Source of the DNA: an uncultured Collinsella sp.
GTDB lineage: Bacteria > Actinomycetota > Coriobacteriia > Coriobacteriales > Coriobacteriaceae
Assembly: GCA_902464495.1 (NCBI GenBank)
Contig: CABQJK010000005.1
Coordinates: forward strand, 1-64,000
Direction: 5' to 3'
Length of the DNA stretch: 64,000 bases
Made by a program: the position numbers and the translations under genes
Part shown: one piece after another, positions 44,647 through 52,734 of the stretch
Position numbering within the stretch: position 1 is the stretch's first letter
Layout of the letters: the number at the start of each line of letters is the position of its first letter
Notes under the pieces: model-generated
Told to the model about the DNA's origin: nothing
Databases searched by the model: none
What the model saw: the letters and a program-made list of their open reading frames with translations, nothing else

Positions 44647-44683
44647 AGGGGCCCGCTCGGACATGTGTTCCGAGCGGGCCCCT
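44647..44683 (-). terminator. Hairpin downstream of rpiB
   Basis: AGGGGCCCGCTCGGA at 44647-44661 pairs perfectly with TCCGAGCGGGCCCCT at 44669-44683. It sits beyond the rpiB stop on the minus strand; the following T tract is weak. Confidence 0.65.
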
Positions 44684-44709
44684 GCTGTTAGCTTGTGGCA
44701 CTGAATAGT

Positions 44710-45177
44710 TTAGGCTTCGTCGACGATCTTAAGGCCGCGCGTGTGATCGATCTCGTTGAGGAGGTTAACGCGGCGCTCGTGACGGCCGCCCTCAAATTCG
44801 GCGTCGAGCCACTCGTCGACAATCATCTTGGCGAGCTCGGAGCCCACGACGCGGGCACCAAAGGCGAGCACGTTGGTGTTGTTGTGCATGCGGGAGAGCT
44901 TGGCGCTGAAGGGCTCGGAGCATACGACGGCGCGTACGCCCTCGACCTTGTTGGCAGCCAGGCTAATCCCGACGCCGGTGCCACAGATCAGGATACCCAG
45001 GTCGACGTCGCCGTTGGCAACGGCCTTACCCACCTTGTAGCCGGCGATGGGGTAGTCAAAGCTCTCGGAGGTGTCGGTGCCAAAGTTCACGACCTCGCAG
45101 CCGCGCTCCTTCAGGTGCTCGGAAATGATGTTCTTGAGCTCGACGGCGGCGTGGTCGTTACCGATACCGATCTTCAT
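44710..45177 (-). CDS. rpiB: Ribose-5-phosphate isomerase B
   Basis: RpiB/LacAB family sugar-phosphate isomerase of the pentose phosphate pathway, 155 residues. The opening MKIGIGNDHAAVELK, the catalytic Cys in ILICGTGVGIS, the FGARVVG strand and the late EFEGGRHERRV are family segments. Some homologues isomerise allose or galactose 6-phosphate, and sequence does not exclude this. GAGAGGAACCATCC precedes the ATG at 45177. Confidence 0.93.
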   Translation of the reverse strand: MKIGIGNDHAAVELKNIISEHLKERGCEVVNFGTDTSESFDYPIAGYKVGKAVANGDVDLGILICGTGVGISLAANKVEGVRAVVCSEPFSAKLSRMHNNTNVLAFGARVVGSELAKMIVDEWLDAEFEGGRHERRVNLLNEIDHTRGLKIVDEA

Positions 45178-45210
45178 GGATGGTTCCTCTCTGGTCTGTG
45201 CGGCGCAAAT

Positions 45211-45294
45211 GCTAAAGGTGTTTACCGCGTTCGACTGCATGATAGCGCGACTTTTGTGTAAACGCTCGGGCGTTTTTTGGTTAAACGCTTTAGC
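45211..45294 (+). promoter_or_regulatory. Nested inverted repeats upstream of the cyuA-like gene
   Basis: GCTAAAGGTGTTTA at 45211-45224 can pair with TAAACGCTTTAGC at 45282-45294. Inside lies AAACGC-TCGG-GCGTTT (45260-45275) followed by TTT, a terminator-like hairpin. A promoter-like TTGTTA-N18-TATTAT at 45384-45413 is nearer to the gene. Confidence 0.4.
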
Positions 45295-45449
45295 AGGCAA
45301 TAAGACCTGCTTTTCATGAATGAATGCCGCCAGTTTGTGCTTGAGCGCCGTCCGCCGGAACCATGGTTGCGGTTTTTGATGCATTGTTATCAAATAAAAG
45401 AGCTAACTATTATCGAGAGCCCAGTTCGTTATGTAAGCAGGAGATACCT

Positions 45450-46769
45450 ATGTCTACCGATTCCATCCGCGATGCTGCGTTTTGCGACGTTTTGAACCGT
45501 GAGCTTGTCTGTGCGCTCGGCTGCACCGAGCCTATTGCCGTTGCCTATGCAGCGGCATTGGCGAGCCAGACGCTCGGCTGCGAACCCGATCATATGGACG
45601 TTGCCTGCTCGGGCAACATCATCAAGAACGTTAAGAGCGTGACCGTGCCCAACTCGGGCGGTATGCACGGTATTGAAGCTGCGGCCGTGCTGGGTGCCGT
45701 GGGCGGTGACGCCAAGAGCGCGCTCGAGGTGCTCGAGAGCGTTAACGACGAAGATCGTGCTCGCGTGACCGAGCTCCTCGCCGATGCCGGTTACTGCGAT
45801 GTGTCGCTTGTCGAGGGTGTGCCCAACCTCTACATCAAGGTGACCGCCACGGCCGGGGGCCATACCGCGGTCGTCGAGATTACCGACCACCACACCAATG
45901 TCACGTGCCATACGCTCGACGGTATTCCGGTGTGCGGCAAGTCGGCAGGGGAGTGCGCCGCCTGCGCCGAGCGCGTCGTGGCTGAGCGGGCGGCGGATAA
46001 GGCCGACACGCCCATGTCGATTGAGTCCATCATCGACTTTATCGAGGGCGGCGACATTGAGGGCGCCCGCGCTGCCGTTGAGCGTCAGATTGAGCTGAAC
46101 GGCGCGATCAGTGCCGAGGGCCTCGCGCACGCTTGGGGCGCCGAGGTGGGCCGTACGCTGCTGGGCGCTCGTGCCGATGACGTCGCCTGCCGGGCCCGTG
46201 CCCGTGCGGCCGCCGGGTCCGACGCTCGCATGAACGGCTGCGCGCTGCCGGTCGCTATTGTGTGCGGCTCGGGCAATCAGGGCATTACCTGCGCATTGCC
46301 CGTCATGGAGTATGCCGAGTACCTGCGTTGCGACCACGAGCGTCTGGTGCGCGCCGTGATGCTGTCCGATCTTATCGCCGTGCATATCAAGAGCTATATT
46401 GGTGCGCTTTCGGCGTTTTGCGGTGCTATTTGCGCCGCGTGCGGCGCCGGCGCTGCGATTACCTGGCTGTGCGGTGGCACGTGCGAGCAGATTGGCGCGA
46501 CGGTCTCGAATACGCTCGGTAACGTGGGCGGCATCGTGTGCGACGGCGCCAAGGCGAGCTGTGCCGCCAAGATCTCGGCTGCCGTCGATGCAGCGATTCT
46601 GGGCCATGATATGGCCATGCAGGGTCGCGGCTTCCGCGCCGGCGAGGGCCTGATCCAAGATACCGTTGAGCAGACAATCGCCAGTATGGGCTACGTAGGC
46701 CGTGTGGGCATGAAAGATACCGACGTCGAGATCCTCAACATCATGATCGGCAAAACCCAAGTGTGCTAG
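45450..46769 (+). CDS. CyuA/YhaM (UPF0597) cysteine desulfidase family protein
   Basis: Iron-sulfur enzyme family related to the serine dehydratase alpha subunit; E. coli CyuA (YhaM) degrades cysteine anaerobically to pyruvate, ammonia and sulfide. The start CALGCTEPIAVAYAAA, SGNIIKNVKSVTVPNSGG, the middle SGNQGITCALPV and the late GGIVCDGAKASCAAKIS contain the conserved cluster cysteines and Asn. 439 residues. ATG at 45450 follows GCAGGAG. Its stop shares a CTAG with that of the converging HAD gene. Confidence 0.88.
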   Translation: MSTDSIRDAAFCDVLNRELVCALGCTEPIAVAYAAALASQTLGCEPDHMDVACSGNIIKNVKSVTVPNSGGMHGIEAAAVLGAVGGDAKSALEVLESVNDEDRARVTELLADAGYCDVSLVEGVPNLYIKVTATAGGHTAVVEITDHHTNVTCHTLDGIPVCGKSAGECAACAERVVAERAADKADTPMSIESIIDFIEGGDIEGARAAVERQIELNGAISAEGLAHAWGAEVGRTLLGARADDVACRARARAAAGSDARMNGCALPVAIVCGSGNQGITCALPVMEYAEYLRCDHERLVRAVMLSDLIAVHIKSYIGALSAFCGAICAACGAGAAITWLCGGTCEQIGATVSNTLGNVGGIVCDGAKASCAAKISAAVDAAILGHDMAMQGRGFRAGEGLIQDTVEQTIASMGYVGRVGMKDTDVEILNIMIGKTQVC

Positions 46770-47524
46770 GACAGTTCGTCGGCTACTTGGTGTTCGTAGA
46801 AGGCTTCTACTACGGCGTTAAAGTCGCGGGCGAAGCCTTCCATGGTTCCGCGCCAGGTGACTCGGTTGGGCTTGCCCTGGCCTACATAGGCAGTCTGAAT
46901 GCCGCAGGCGGGACTAGGGAAGTCGCGTTTGGGATCGTTGCCCACCATAAGGACCTCGTGCGGTTCGAGTCCCATCACCTGAAGCTGCTCTAGATAGTAG
47001 GTGGCATCAGGCTTGCAGCGGGTGGCGTTTCCCATGTGCGTGACGAGCTCAAAGGGGGCGTCGGCCAGGTCGCCCCAACCCATGCGGCACTCGATGGCCC
47101 CCTGCGGAAAGCTGGGGTTGGTAAAGAGCGCGCAGCGCAGCCCTGCGTCCTGTACGGTCTGAAGCGCGGCGTGTGCGCCCGGCATGGCATGGGCGTTGAT
47201 GAGTTCGTCATTCTTGTACGGAAGAACTTCGCGGTCGTAGTAGGTAAACGCCTCGTAGATAAGTGGGTCCGAGAGGCAAATGCCGCATCGGCGCTCGACC
47301 TCTTCTTGGTAAAACTCAAGATTGGTGCGATTGTCCGTGCTGCTGCGGCGATTGGCGTTGAGGTCGACCAGGATGGTGCCGAGGCGTGCCATCGTGCCAC
47401 CGCGGCTGCGGCGCCCGATATCCGCGAGCATCGAAGAGACATCCTTAAAATAGCGAAGGATGAACGCGTTGAGGTTGATGCTAAGAAGCGTTTCGTCCAT
47501 ATCGAAAACGACTGCTTTGAGCAC
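46766..47524 (-). CDS. HAD-superfamily hydrolase
   Basis: HAD phosphatase of subfamily I (252 residues). Motif I is VFDMDETLLS, motif II LFTNPSF, motif III Lys in CKPDATYY and motif IV MVGNDPKRDF. The helical cap lies between motifs I and II. Substrate unknown. The start is probably GTG at 47524, with AAAGG before it; a longer frame upstream has no supporting features. It converges on the CyuA-like gene with a 4-base overlap and diverges from rpsA. Confidence 0.85.
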   Translation of the reverse strand: MLKAVVFDMDETLLSINLNAFILRYFKDVSSMLADIGRRSRGGTMARLGTILVDLNANRRSSTDNRTNLEFYQEEVERRCGICLSDPLIYEAFTYYDREVLPYKNDELINAHAMPGAHAALQTVQDAGLRCALFTNPSFPQGAIECRMGWGDLADAPFELVTHMGNATRCKPDATYYLEQLQVMGLEPHEVLMVGNDPKRDFPSPACGIQTAYVGQGKPNRVTWRGTMEGFARDFNAVVEAFYEHQVADELS

Positions 47525-47839
47525 GCGGGCACCTTTCTCGAAAAATCGATCTAGAATCGTTGGCTCCGGATACTTTACCCCAAAGCCGAATGCCTGGCTG
47601 GTTATCGTCAAGTTGCGGAGACGTGTGTTCATAAGATTACGAAAAAGTCTCCACACGAGTAAAAAATCGCAGTTCACGCTTGAAATCGAACTCATTTCCC
47701 CGTAACCTATACGAACGTGATTGCATAAGCGTCACATTAGTATCTGTCGGCTCCCGAGTGTTCCTAAACGTTGTGTGCTTGTCGCACCCTTCTGTAGGTC
47801 CTAGCAATCGGGGCCCCGTAGTTCGAAAGGGGTCCACCT
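47525..47839 (+). promoter_or_regulatory. Divergent gap upstream of rpsA
   Basis: 315 bases without a credible ORF. GGAGAC/GTCTCC (47617-47652) can form a hairpin, and GGGGCCCC lies near 47811-47818. No single promoter stands out, though long leaders are usual for rpsA. Confidence 0.35.
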
Positions 47840-49006
47840 TTGAGTGAGATTCAGAACTCGTCCATTTTCTCTCTTGACGATGTCAACGAGGAGGAGATGA
47901 ACAACCTCATCGACGGTACGATTACCGACTTTGATGAGGGCGATCTCGTTAACGGCACTGTCGTTAAGATCGAGCATGACGAGGTGCTCGTTGACATCGG
48001 ATTCAAGTCCGAGGGCGTTATCCCGGTCCGCGAGCTGTCCATCCGCAAGGACGCTAACCCTGCAGACATCGTTGCACTCGGTGATCCCATCGAGGCCCTG
48101 GTTCTCCAGAAGGAGGACAAGGACGGTCGTCTGGTCCTGTCCAAGAAGCGTGCCGAGTACGAGCGTGCTTGGAACCGCATCGAGGAGAAGTTCAACTCCG
48201 GCGAGAACGTCGAGGGCGAGGTTATCGAGGTTGTCAAGGGCGGCCTGATCCTCGACATCGGCCTGCGTGGCTTCCTGCCCGCTTCCCTCGTCGACCTCCG
48301 TCGCGTCAAGGACCTCACCTCTTACATGGGCACCCGCATCGAGGCCCGCGTCATCGAGATGGACCGCAACCGCAACAACGTCGTCCTCTCCCGTCGCGTC
48401 GTGCTCGAGGAGTCCCGTAAGGCCGAGCGCTCCGAGATCCTGTCCAAGCTCAAGTCTGGCATGCGTCTCCAGGGCACCGTTTCCTCCATCGTCGACTTCG
48501 GCGCCTTCGTCGACCTCGGCGGTATCGACGGCCTCATCCACATCTCCGAGCTCTCCTGGAACCACGTCAACCATCCTTCCGAGGTTGTCAAGGTCGGCCA
48601 GGAGGTCGAGGTCGAGGTTCTCGACGTCGACCTCAACCGCGAGCGCATCTCCCTGGGTCTCAAGCAGACCACCGAGGATCCGTGGCGCGCACTGGTCAAG
48701 AAGTACCCCGTCGGCGCTATCGTCGAGGGCACTGTGACCAAGCTTGTCCCGTTCGGCGCTTTCGTCGACCTGGGCGAGGGCATCGAGGGCCTGGTGCACA
48801 TCTCCGAGATGGCCAACAAGCACGTCGATCAGCCTTCTCAGGTCACCCACGTGGGCGACAAGGTTCAGGTCAAGGTCATGGAGATCGACCTCGACCGTCG
48901 TCGCATCTCCCTGTCCATGAAGTCCGCTGCTGAGACTCTGGGCGTCGAGATCGAGGTTACCCCGCTGCCTTCCGAGAAGAAGGACGAGGAGACCGACGCC
49001 GAGTAA
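47840..49006 (+). CDS. rpsA: 30S ribosomal protein S1
   Basis: RNA-binding ribosomal protein that helps mRNA load on the 30S subunit. Four S1 domains are seen at about 35-105, 121-186, 207-275 and 292-361, as in Gram-positive forms (E. coli has six). The third and fourth contain the strong GAFVDLGGIDGLIHISELSW and GAFVDLGEGIEGLVHISEM motifs. TTG at 47840 is the start, 7 bases after AAGGGG; no better start exists. 388 residues with an acidic tail. A strong terminator follows. Confidence 0.95.
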   Translation: MSEIQNSSIFSLDDVNEEEMNNLIDGTITDFDEGDLVNGTVVKIEHDEVLVDIGFKSEGVIPVRELSIRKDANPADIVALGDPIEALVLQKEDKDGRLVLSKKRAEYERAWNRIEEKFNSGENVEGEVIEVVKGGLILDIGLRGFLPASLVDLRRVKDLTSYMGTRIEARVIEMDRNRNNVVLSRRVVLEESRKAERSEILSKLKSGMRLQGTVSSIVDFGAFVDLGGIDGLIHISELSWNHVNHPSEVVKVGQEVEVEVLDVDLNRERISLGLKQTTEDPWRALVKKYPVGAIVEGTVTKLVPFGAFVDLGEGIEGLVHISEMANKHVDQPSQVTHVGDKVQVKVMEIDLDRRRISLSMKSAAETLGVEIEVTPLPSEKKDEETDAE

Positions 49007-49031
49007 ATCGGTTTGACGATCACTTGTTTTA

Positions 49032-49064
49032 AGGGATCCGTCCGTAATGGATGGGTCCCTTTTT
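49032..49064 (+). terminator. Terminator after rpsA
   Basis: AGGGATCCGTCC at 49032-49043 pairs with GGATGGGTCCCT at 49049-49060 (two G-U), then TTTT. Confidence 0.92.
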
Positions 49065-49347
49065 GTATTTGCTGCTGATGCGCGCGATGCTGCTCGTGCG
49101 CAATGATGTCCGGGCTGTCCACAGGCTATTGGGTTGTCGGTGCATGAAAAATGCCGACATCCCGCCTCGGGGAGGAGGCGGGAACGCACCGAGTAGACGG
49201 AGGGGTGCGGAGCGCGGTCGCGTCTCGACTGACGACGTTGCCCATCGACGTGATTATTGTAGCGCATGGGTGGTTCTTGGTTTATCGTGCGAGCGCTTGT
49301 GTTGTGCCGTTGCCTGCGGCAACGGTGTGCTACACTCTTGCACTGCT
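49065..49347. other. rpsA-rnpB gap with two palindromes and rnpB promoter
   Basis: TCCCGCCTC/GAGGCGGGA (49160-49183) is a 9-bp hairpin with no T tract. CCGTTGCC/GGCAACGG (49307-49325) overlaps the -35 area of rnpB. TACACT at 49331-49336 is the likely -10 of rnpB. No ORF is supported. Confidence 0.5.
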
Positions 49348-49703
49348 GAGTGGGCCAGACGGTCGCGCGATGTGCTGCTTGCAGTACGCGTGAGGAAAGT
49401 CCGGGCTCCAGAGGGCGGGATGCCGGCTAACGGCCGGGCGGAGTGATCCGACGGAAAGCGCCGCAGAAAAGAAGACTCCCACCTGCGCCGCAAGGCGTAA
49501 AGGGAAAAGCTGAAACGGTGGTGTAAGAGACCACCAGCGTCGTGGCAACACGGCGGCTTGGCAAGCCCCATCCGGAGCAAGCGCGAATAGGAACGCTATG
49601 GGCCGGCCCGGTCCGCGTTCGGGTAGCGTGCGTGGAGCTGCACGGTAACGTGCAGACAAGATAAATGACCGTTCACGACAGAACCCGGCTTATCGGCCCA
49701 CTC
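49348..49703 (+). ncRNA. rnpB: RNase P RNA (bacterial class A)
   Basis: Catalytic RNA of RNase P, which trims tRNA 5' ends. The 5' arm GAGTGGGCC pairs with the 3' end GGCCCACTC (helix P1). The conserved core GAGGAAAGTCCGGGCTCC follows P1, and ACAGAACCCGGCTTATCGGC lies near the 3' end. Length is about 356 bases, right for class A. Ends are set by the P1 pairing. Confidence 0.97.
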
Positions 49704-49720
49704 GGTACTTTGTTGACGCT

Positions 49721-49826
49721 GCGAACCCGTCAGCGCGGCAATCTGCCTTTCAAACCTTCGGGCATGACCATAAGGTCAATGCCCTCGGCTTTCAAGGCAC
49801 CTTGCTCGCGCTGACGGGTTCTCGCT
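49721..49826. repeat. About 105-base rod-like hairpin element after rnpB
   Basis: GAACCCGTCAGCGCG at 49723-49737 pairs with its exact complement (CGCGCTGACGGGTTC, ending at 49821); the pairing continues through GCAA/TTGC with one bulge. Inside, GCCTT/AAGGC and GGGCAT-GACC/GGTC-AATGCCC extend the stem to an ATAA loop. It begins 18 bases after rnpB. It may be an RNA or a palindromic element; no family recalled. Confidence 0.7.
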
Positions 49827-49921
49827 TTCGTTGACGGAATCATCGGCGTTGCCATTCTTTTTACTAGGGTTATCGTATTATTGAGGCTGTTTGTTGCCGC
49901 GCTTAGTTTTGTTGAGGGGCT

Positions 49922-50560
49922 TTGTTGGACAGCTATTTTACTCTGCAATCGAATATTGAGGTTTCGGGCGAGTTTGTGGACCGCAAGAGCCGGTTTATTG
50001 CCCAGCTGGTCCATATTGAGTCCGAGGACGAGGCGAATGCCTTTATCGAGATGGTTCGCAAGCGTCATTATGACGCTCGACACAATGTTCCCGCGTGGAT
50101 TTTGGTCGATGGACGCGAGCGCCAGAGCGATGATGGTGAACCGAGCCGCACGAGTGGTATGCCGACGCTCGAGGTGCTGCGCGGTGCGGGGCTCAAAAAT
50201 GTTTGCTGCGTAGTAACGCGCTATTTTGGTGGCACGCTGTTGGGGCCTGGTGGTTTGGTGCGCGCCTATACCGCGGCGACGCAGGCGGCGGTGGCCGCGG
50301 CTCAGGAGGCCGGGCAGATCGTCGATATGACGAGCGTCGTGCCGGTTGATGTGCGTGTGGCCTATCCACAGTATGAGCAGGTGCTTCGCTTGGCGCAGGA
50401 TTCGGGTGCCAAGGTTTCGGATACCGATTACGCGGATGCTGTGACACTTCACTTGGTGTTTAAAGCGGGGGAGCAAGAGCCGTTTTGCGCTAAGATGCGC
50501 GAGCTTATGGCGGGGCGCGAGGAGATTGAGGTCAGCGCTCCCGAGTTTGCTGAGTTCTAA
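49922..50560 (+). CDS. YigZ/IMPACT family protein
   Basis: UPF0029 (YigZ) protein, related to the N-terminal domain of eukaryotic IMPACT; exact function uncertain. SRFIAQLVHIESEDEA, the ARHNVPAWIL strand, DDGEPSRTSGMPTLEVL and TRYFGGTLLGPGGLVRAYT are the family signature. 212 residues, two domains. The start is TTG at 49922 or the next codon at 49925, with GAGGGGC upstream; there is no ATG. A single-gene unit with its own terminator. Confidence 0.9.
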   Translation: MLDSYFTLQSNIEVSGEFVDRKSRFIAQLVHIESEDEANAFIEMVRKRHYDARHNVPAWILVDGRERQSDDGEPSRTSGMPTLEVLRGAGLKNVCCVVTRYFGGTLLGPGGLVRAYTAATQAAVAAAQEAGQIVDMTSVVPVDVRVAYPQYEQVLRLAQDSGAKVSDTDYADAVTLHLVFKAGEQEPFCAKMRELMAGREEIEVSAPEFAEF

Positions 50561-50562
50561 CG

Positions 50563-50614
50563 ACGACGGCCGGCGTGCATTTGGATGAATCCCAAGCGCG
50601 CCGGCTGTCGTTTT
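50563..50614 (+). terminator. Terminator after the yigZ-like gene
   Basis: ACGACGGCCGGCG at 50563-50575 pairs with CGCCGGCTGTCGT at 50599-50611 (one G-U), loop of 23 bases, then TTTTA. Confidence 0.8.
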
Positions 50615-50627
50615 ATGTCGCTGCCGT

Positions 50628-51074
50628 TTACTCGGCGAGCTGCTTTAGTACATCGCAGGCGATTTCGACGGCATCGTCGATGCAACCGGGGCAGCTGCGG
50701 AGCGGACCCTTATCCGATCCGACGCCCTTGAGCGTGCCGCAGACGGTCGTCGTGTTCTTCTCGCCAAAACGTTTGGCGATCTCGCGCGACAGTTTGTAGG
50801 TCTGGCCCTTGGTCTTGGGGTTTTCCATGCCATCGCTCATTACAAAGCCCATGATGGCCACGGCGCCCGAGATGGCGCCGCAAGTTTCGGTCATGCCGCC
50901 CATGCCGGCGCCAAAGCCCTCGGTGAGGGTAAAGGCGATCTGGGGGTCGAGCCCCACAGCGGGCGCGAGCGTGCAAGCGACAGCCTGGGCGCAGTTAAAG
51001 CCGCGGGCGTGGTACTCGGCAGCCTGAGCCTGGCAGGCGGCAGTGTTGAGCTGGGTGGTATCGATCTGCTTCAT
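50628..51074 (-). CDS. C_GCAxxG_C_C family protein
   Basis: Small probable redox protein of the C_GCAxxG_C_C family (148 residues), common in anaerobes. FNCAQAVACTLAP supplies the first Cys, and TETCGAISGAVAIMG is the GCAxxG-like motif (CGAISG). Cysteines at LRSCPGCIDDAVEI form the C-terminal pair. The cysteine spacing suggests metal or cluster binding, but no function is established. ATG at 51074 has AAGGAG with a 6-base spacer. Confidence 0.85.
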   Translation of the reverse strand: MKQIDTTQLNTAACQAQAAEYHARGFNCAQAVACTLAPAVGLDPQIAFTLTEGFGAGMGGMTETCGAISGAVAIMGFVMSDGMENPKTKGQTYKLSREIAKRFGEKNTTTVCGTLKGVGSDKGPLRSCPGCIDDAVEIACDVLKQLAE

Positions 51075-51180
51075 CGTTGTCTCCTTGTTCATGGTGTACC
51101 CGCCTATGGTACCCTTGCCGGCGCATTCGCTTATCGAGACCGCAGTGCATATCTCATTGTTTTTCGCCATCGAACACTTT

Positions 51181-51220
51181 CTTAAGATTTGGGACAAATA
51201 AACCTGATTAATTTGTCCCA
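51181..51220. repeat. TTTGTCCCA palindrome, copy 2
   Basis: TGGGACAAAT (51190-51199) pairs with ATTTGTCCCA (51211-51220). Identical to 38919-38958 outside a 6-base centre. Here it lies between two divergent genes, so it is not a simple 3' terminator. Confidence 0.85.
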
Positions 51221-51308
51221 TAACCTATCGGCGGGATGGGTTGAGAGGGGTGCGGGGTAGCGGTATCGTGAACCGAATAAAAATAAAACCCAAGTAAGGG
51301 AGTTGGAT

Positions 51309-52592
51309 ATGAGCGAGCAGACCATCGGAACTACATGTGTTCAGGGCGGCTATCATCCGGGCGATGCGGAGCCGCGCCAGGTGCCCATCTACCAGTCCAC
51401 CACGTGGAAATACGACACGTCCGAGCACATGGGCAAGCTGTTTGACCTGGAGGAGTCGGGCTACTTCTACAGCCGTCTGCAGAATCCCACGTGCGATCTG
51501 GTTGCCGCCAAGATCTGCGAGATGGAGGGCGGCACCGCTGCGATGCTCACGAGTTCGGGCATGGCCGCGAACTTCCTCGCGATCTTTAACGTGGCCGGTG
51601 CCGGTGATCACGTGGTCGCGAGCTCTGCTATCTACGGCGGTACGTATAACCTGCTCGCCCACACCATGGGCCGCATGGGCGTGGCTTGCACGTTTGTCGC
51701 CCCCGACTGCACCGATGAGGAGCTGGAGGCAGCCTTTGAGCCCAATACCAAGCTCGTCTTTGGCGAGACGATTGCCAACCCCGCCCTTGCCGTGCTCGAT
51801 ATTGAGCGCTTTGCCAAGGCCGCGCATGACCACGGCGTGCCGCTGATGGTCGACAACACCTTCCCGACGCCCGTGATGTGCCGTCCCTTTGAGTGGGGCG
51901 CCGACATCGTCACGCACTCTACCACCAAGTACATGGATGGGCATGCGGCCTACCTGGGTGGCGCGATCGTCGACCACGGCCAGTTTGACTGGATGGCCCA
52001 TGCAGACAAGTTCCCGGGTCTCACCACGCCCGACGAGAGCTATCACGGCGTGACCTATGCCGAGAAGTTCGGTCGCGAGGGTGCCTTCATTACCAAGGCA
52101 ACCGCTCAGCTCATGCGCGACCTCGGCCCCATGCAGAACCCGCAGGCGGCGTTCTTCTTGAACAGCTCACTCGAGAGCCTGCATGTGCGTATGCCGCGTC
52201 ATTGTGAGAACGGCCTGGCCGTTGCTAAGTTCCTGCAGAGCCATCCCAAGGTGCGCTTCGTGAGCTATCCGGGCCTGGAGGGCGATAAGTACTATGACCT
52301 GGCTCAGAAGTACATGCCCAACGGTACCTGCGGCGTCGTGAGCTTTGGCTTTAACGGTGGTCGCGCGGCGGCCGAGACCTTTATGAAGAGCCTTAAACTC
52401 GCCCAGATCGCCACGCATGTGGCCGATGCCCGCACCTGCTGCCTGCATCCTGCTAATGCCACGCACCGTCAGATGAACGATGAGGAGCTCATCGCCTGCG
52501 GCATCTCCGCCGACATGGTGCGCCTGTCGTGCGGCCTCGAGGACACGGCCGATCTGATTGCCGACCTTGAGCAGGCGCTCGAGCAGTGCTAG
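51309..52592 (+). CDS. O-acetylhomoserine sulfhydrylase-like PLP enzyme
   Basis: Cys/Met-metabolism PLP enzyme (427 residues), best matching O-acetylhomoserine sulfhydrylase (MetY): TTCVQGGYHPGD, QVPIYQSTTWKY, SGMAANFLAIFN, VDNTFPTPVMCRP and the PLP lysine in HSTTKYMDGHAA. The FFLNSSLESLHVRMPRHCEN block and C-terminal VRLSCGLEDTADLIADL agree. A methionine gamma-lyase or cystathionine synthase activity cannot be excluded. ATG at 51309 follows AAGGGAG. Confidence 0.85.
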   Translation: MSEQTIGTTCVQGGYHPGDAEPRQVPIYQSTTWKYDTSEHMGKLFDLEESGYFYSRLQNPTCDLVAAKICEMEGGTAAMLTSSGMAANFLAIFNVAGAGDHVVASSAIYGGTYNLLAHTMGRMGVACTFVAPDCTDEELEAAFEPNTKLVFGETIANPALAVLDIERFAKAAHDHGVPLMVDNTFPTPVMCRPFEWGADIVTHSTTKYMDGHAAYLGGAIVDHGQFDWMAHADKFPGLTTPDESYHGVTYAEKFGREGAFITKATAQLMRDLGPMQNPQAAFFLNSSLESLHVRMPRHCENGLAVAKFLQSHPKVRFVSYPGLEGDKYYDLAQKYMPNGTCGVVSFGFNGGRAAAETFMKSLKLAQIATHVADARTCCLHPANATHRQMNDEELIACGISADMVRLSCGLEDTADLIADLEQALEQC

Positions 52593-52660
52593 GCTAGCCT
52601 TCGCACAAGTCGTCGATGCTGGCAGAAAGCTTCGGTGACTTTTCGTTCCGATTCCGTAGG

Positions 52661-52708
52661 CGGGACCCCAATCGCGACTGTTTGCAGGCGATCGGGGTCC
52701 CGTTTTTT
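52661..52708 (+). terminator. Terminator after the metY-like gene
   Basis: CGGGACCCC with ATCGC (52661-52675) pairs with GCGAT and GGGGTCCCG (52688-52702), then six T residues. Confidence 0.92.
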
Positions 52709-52734
52709 GCATTGCGCCACTCGAAAGGATGGAT

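Noticed and set aside
51221..51308. SAM riboswitch or T-box before the metY-like gene
   Set aside because: The gap is too short and has none of the conserved bases.
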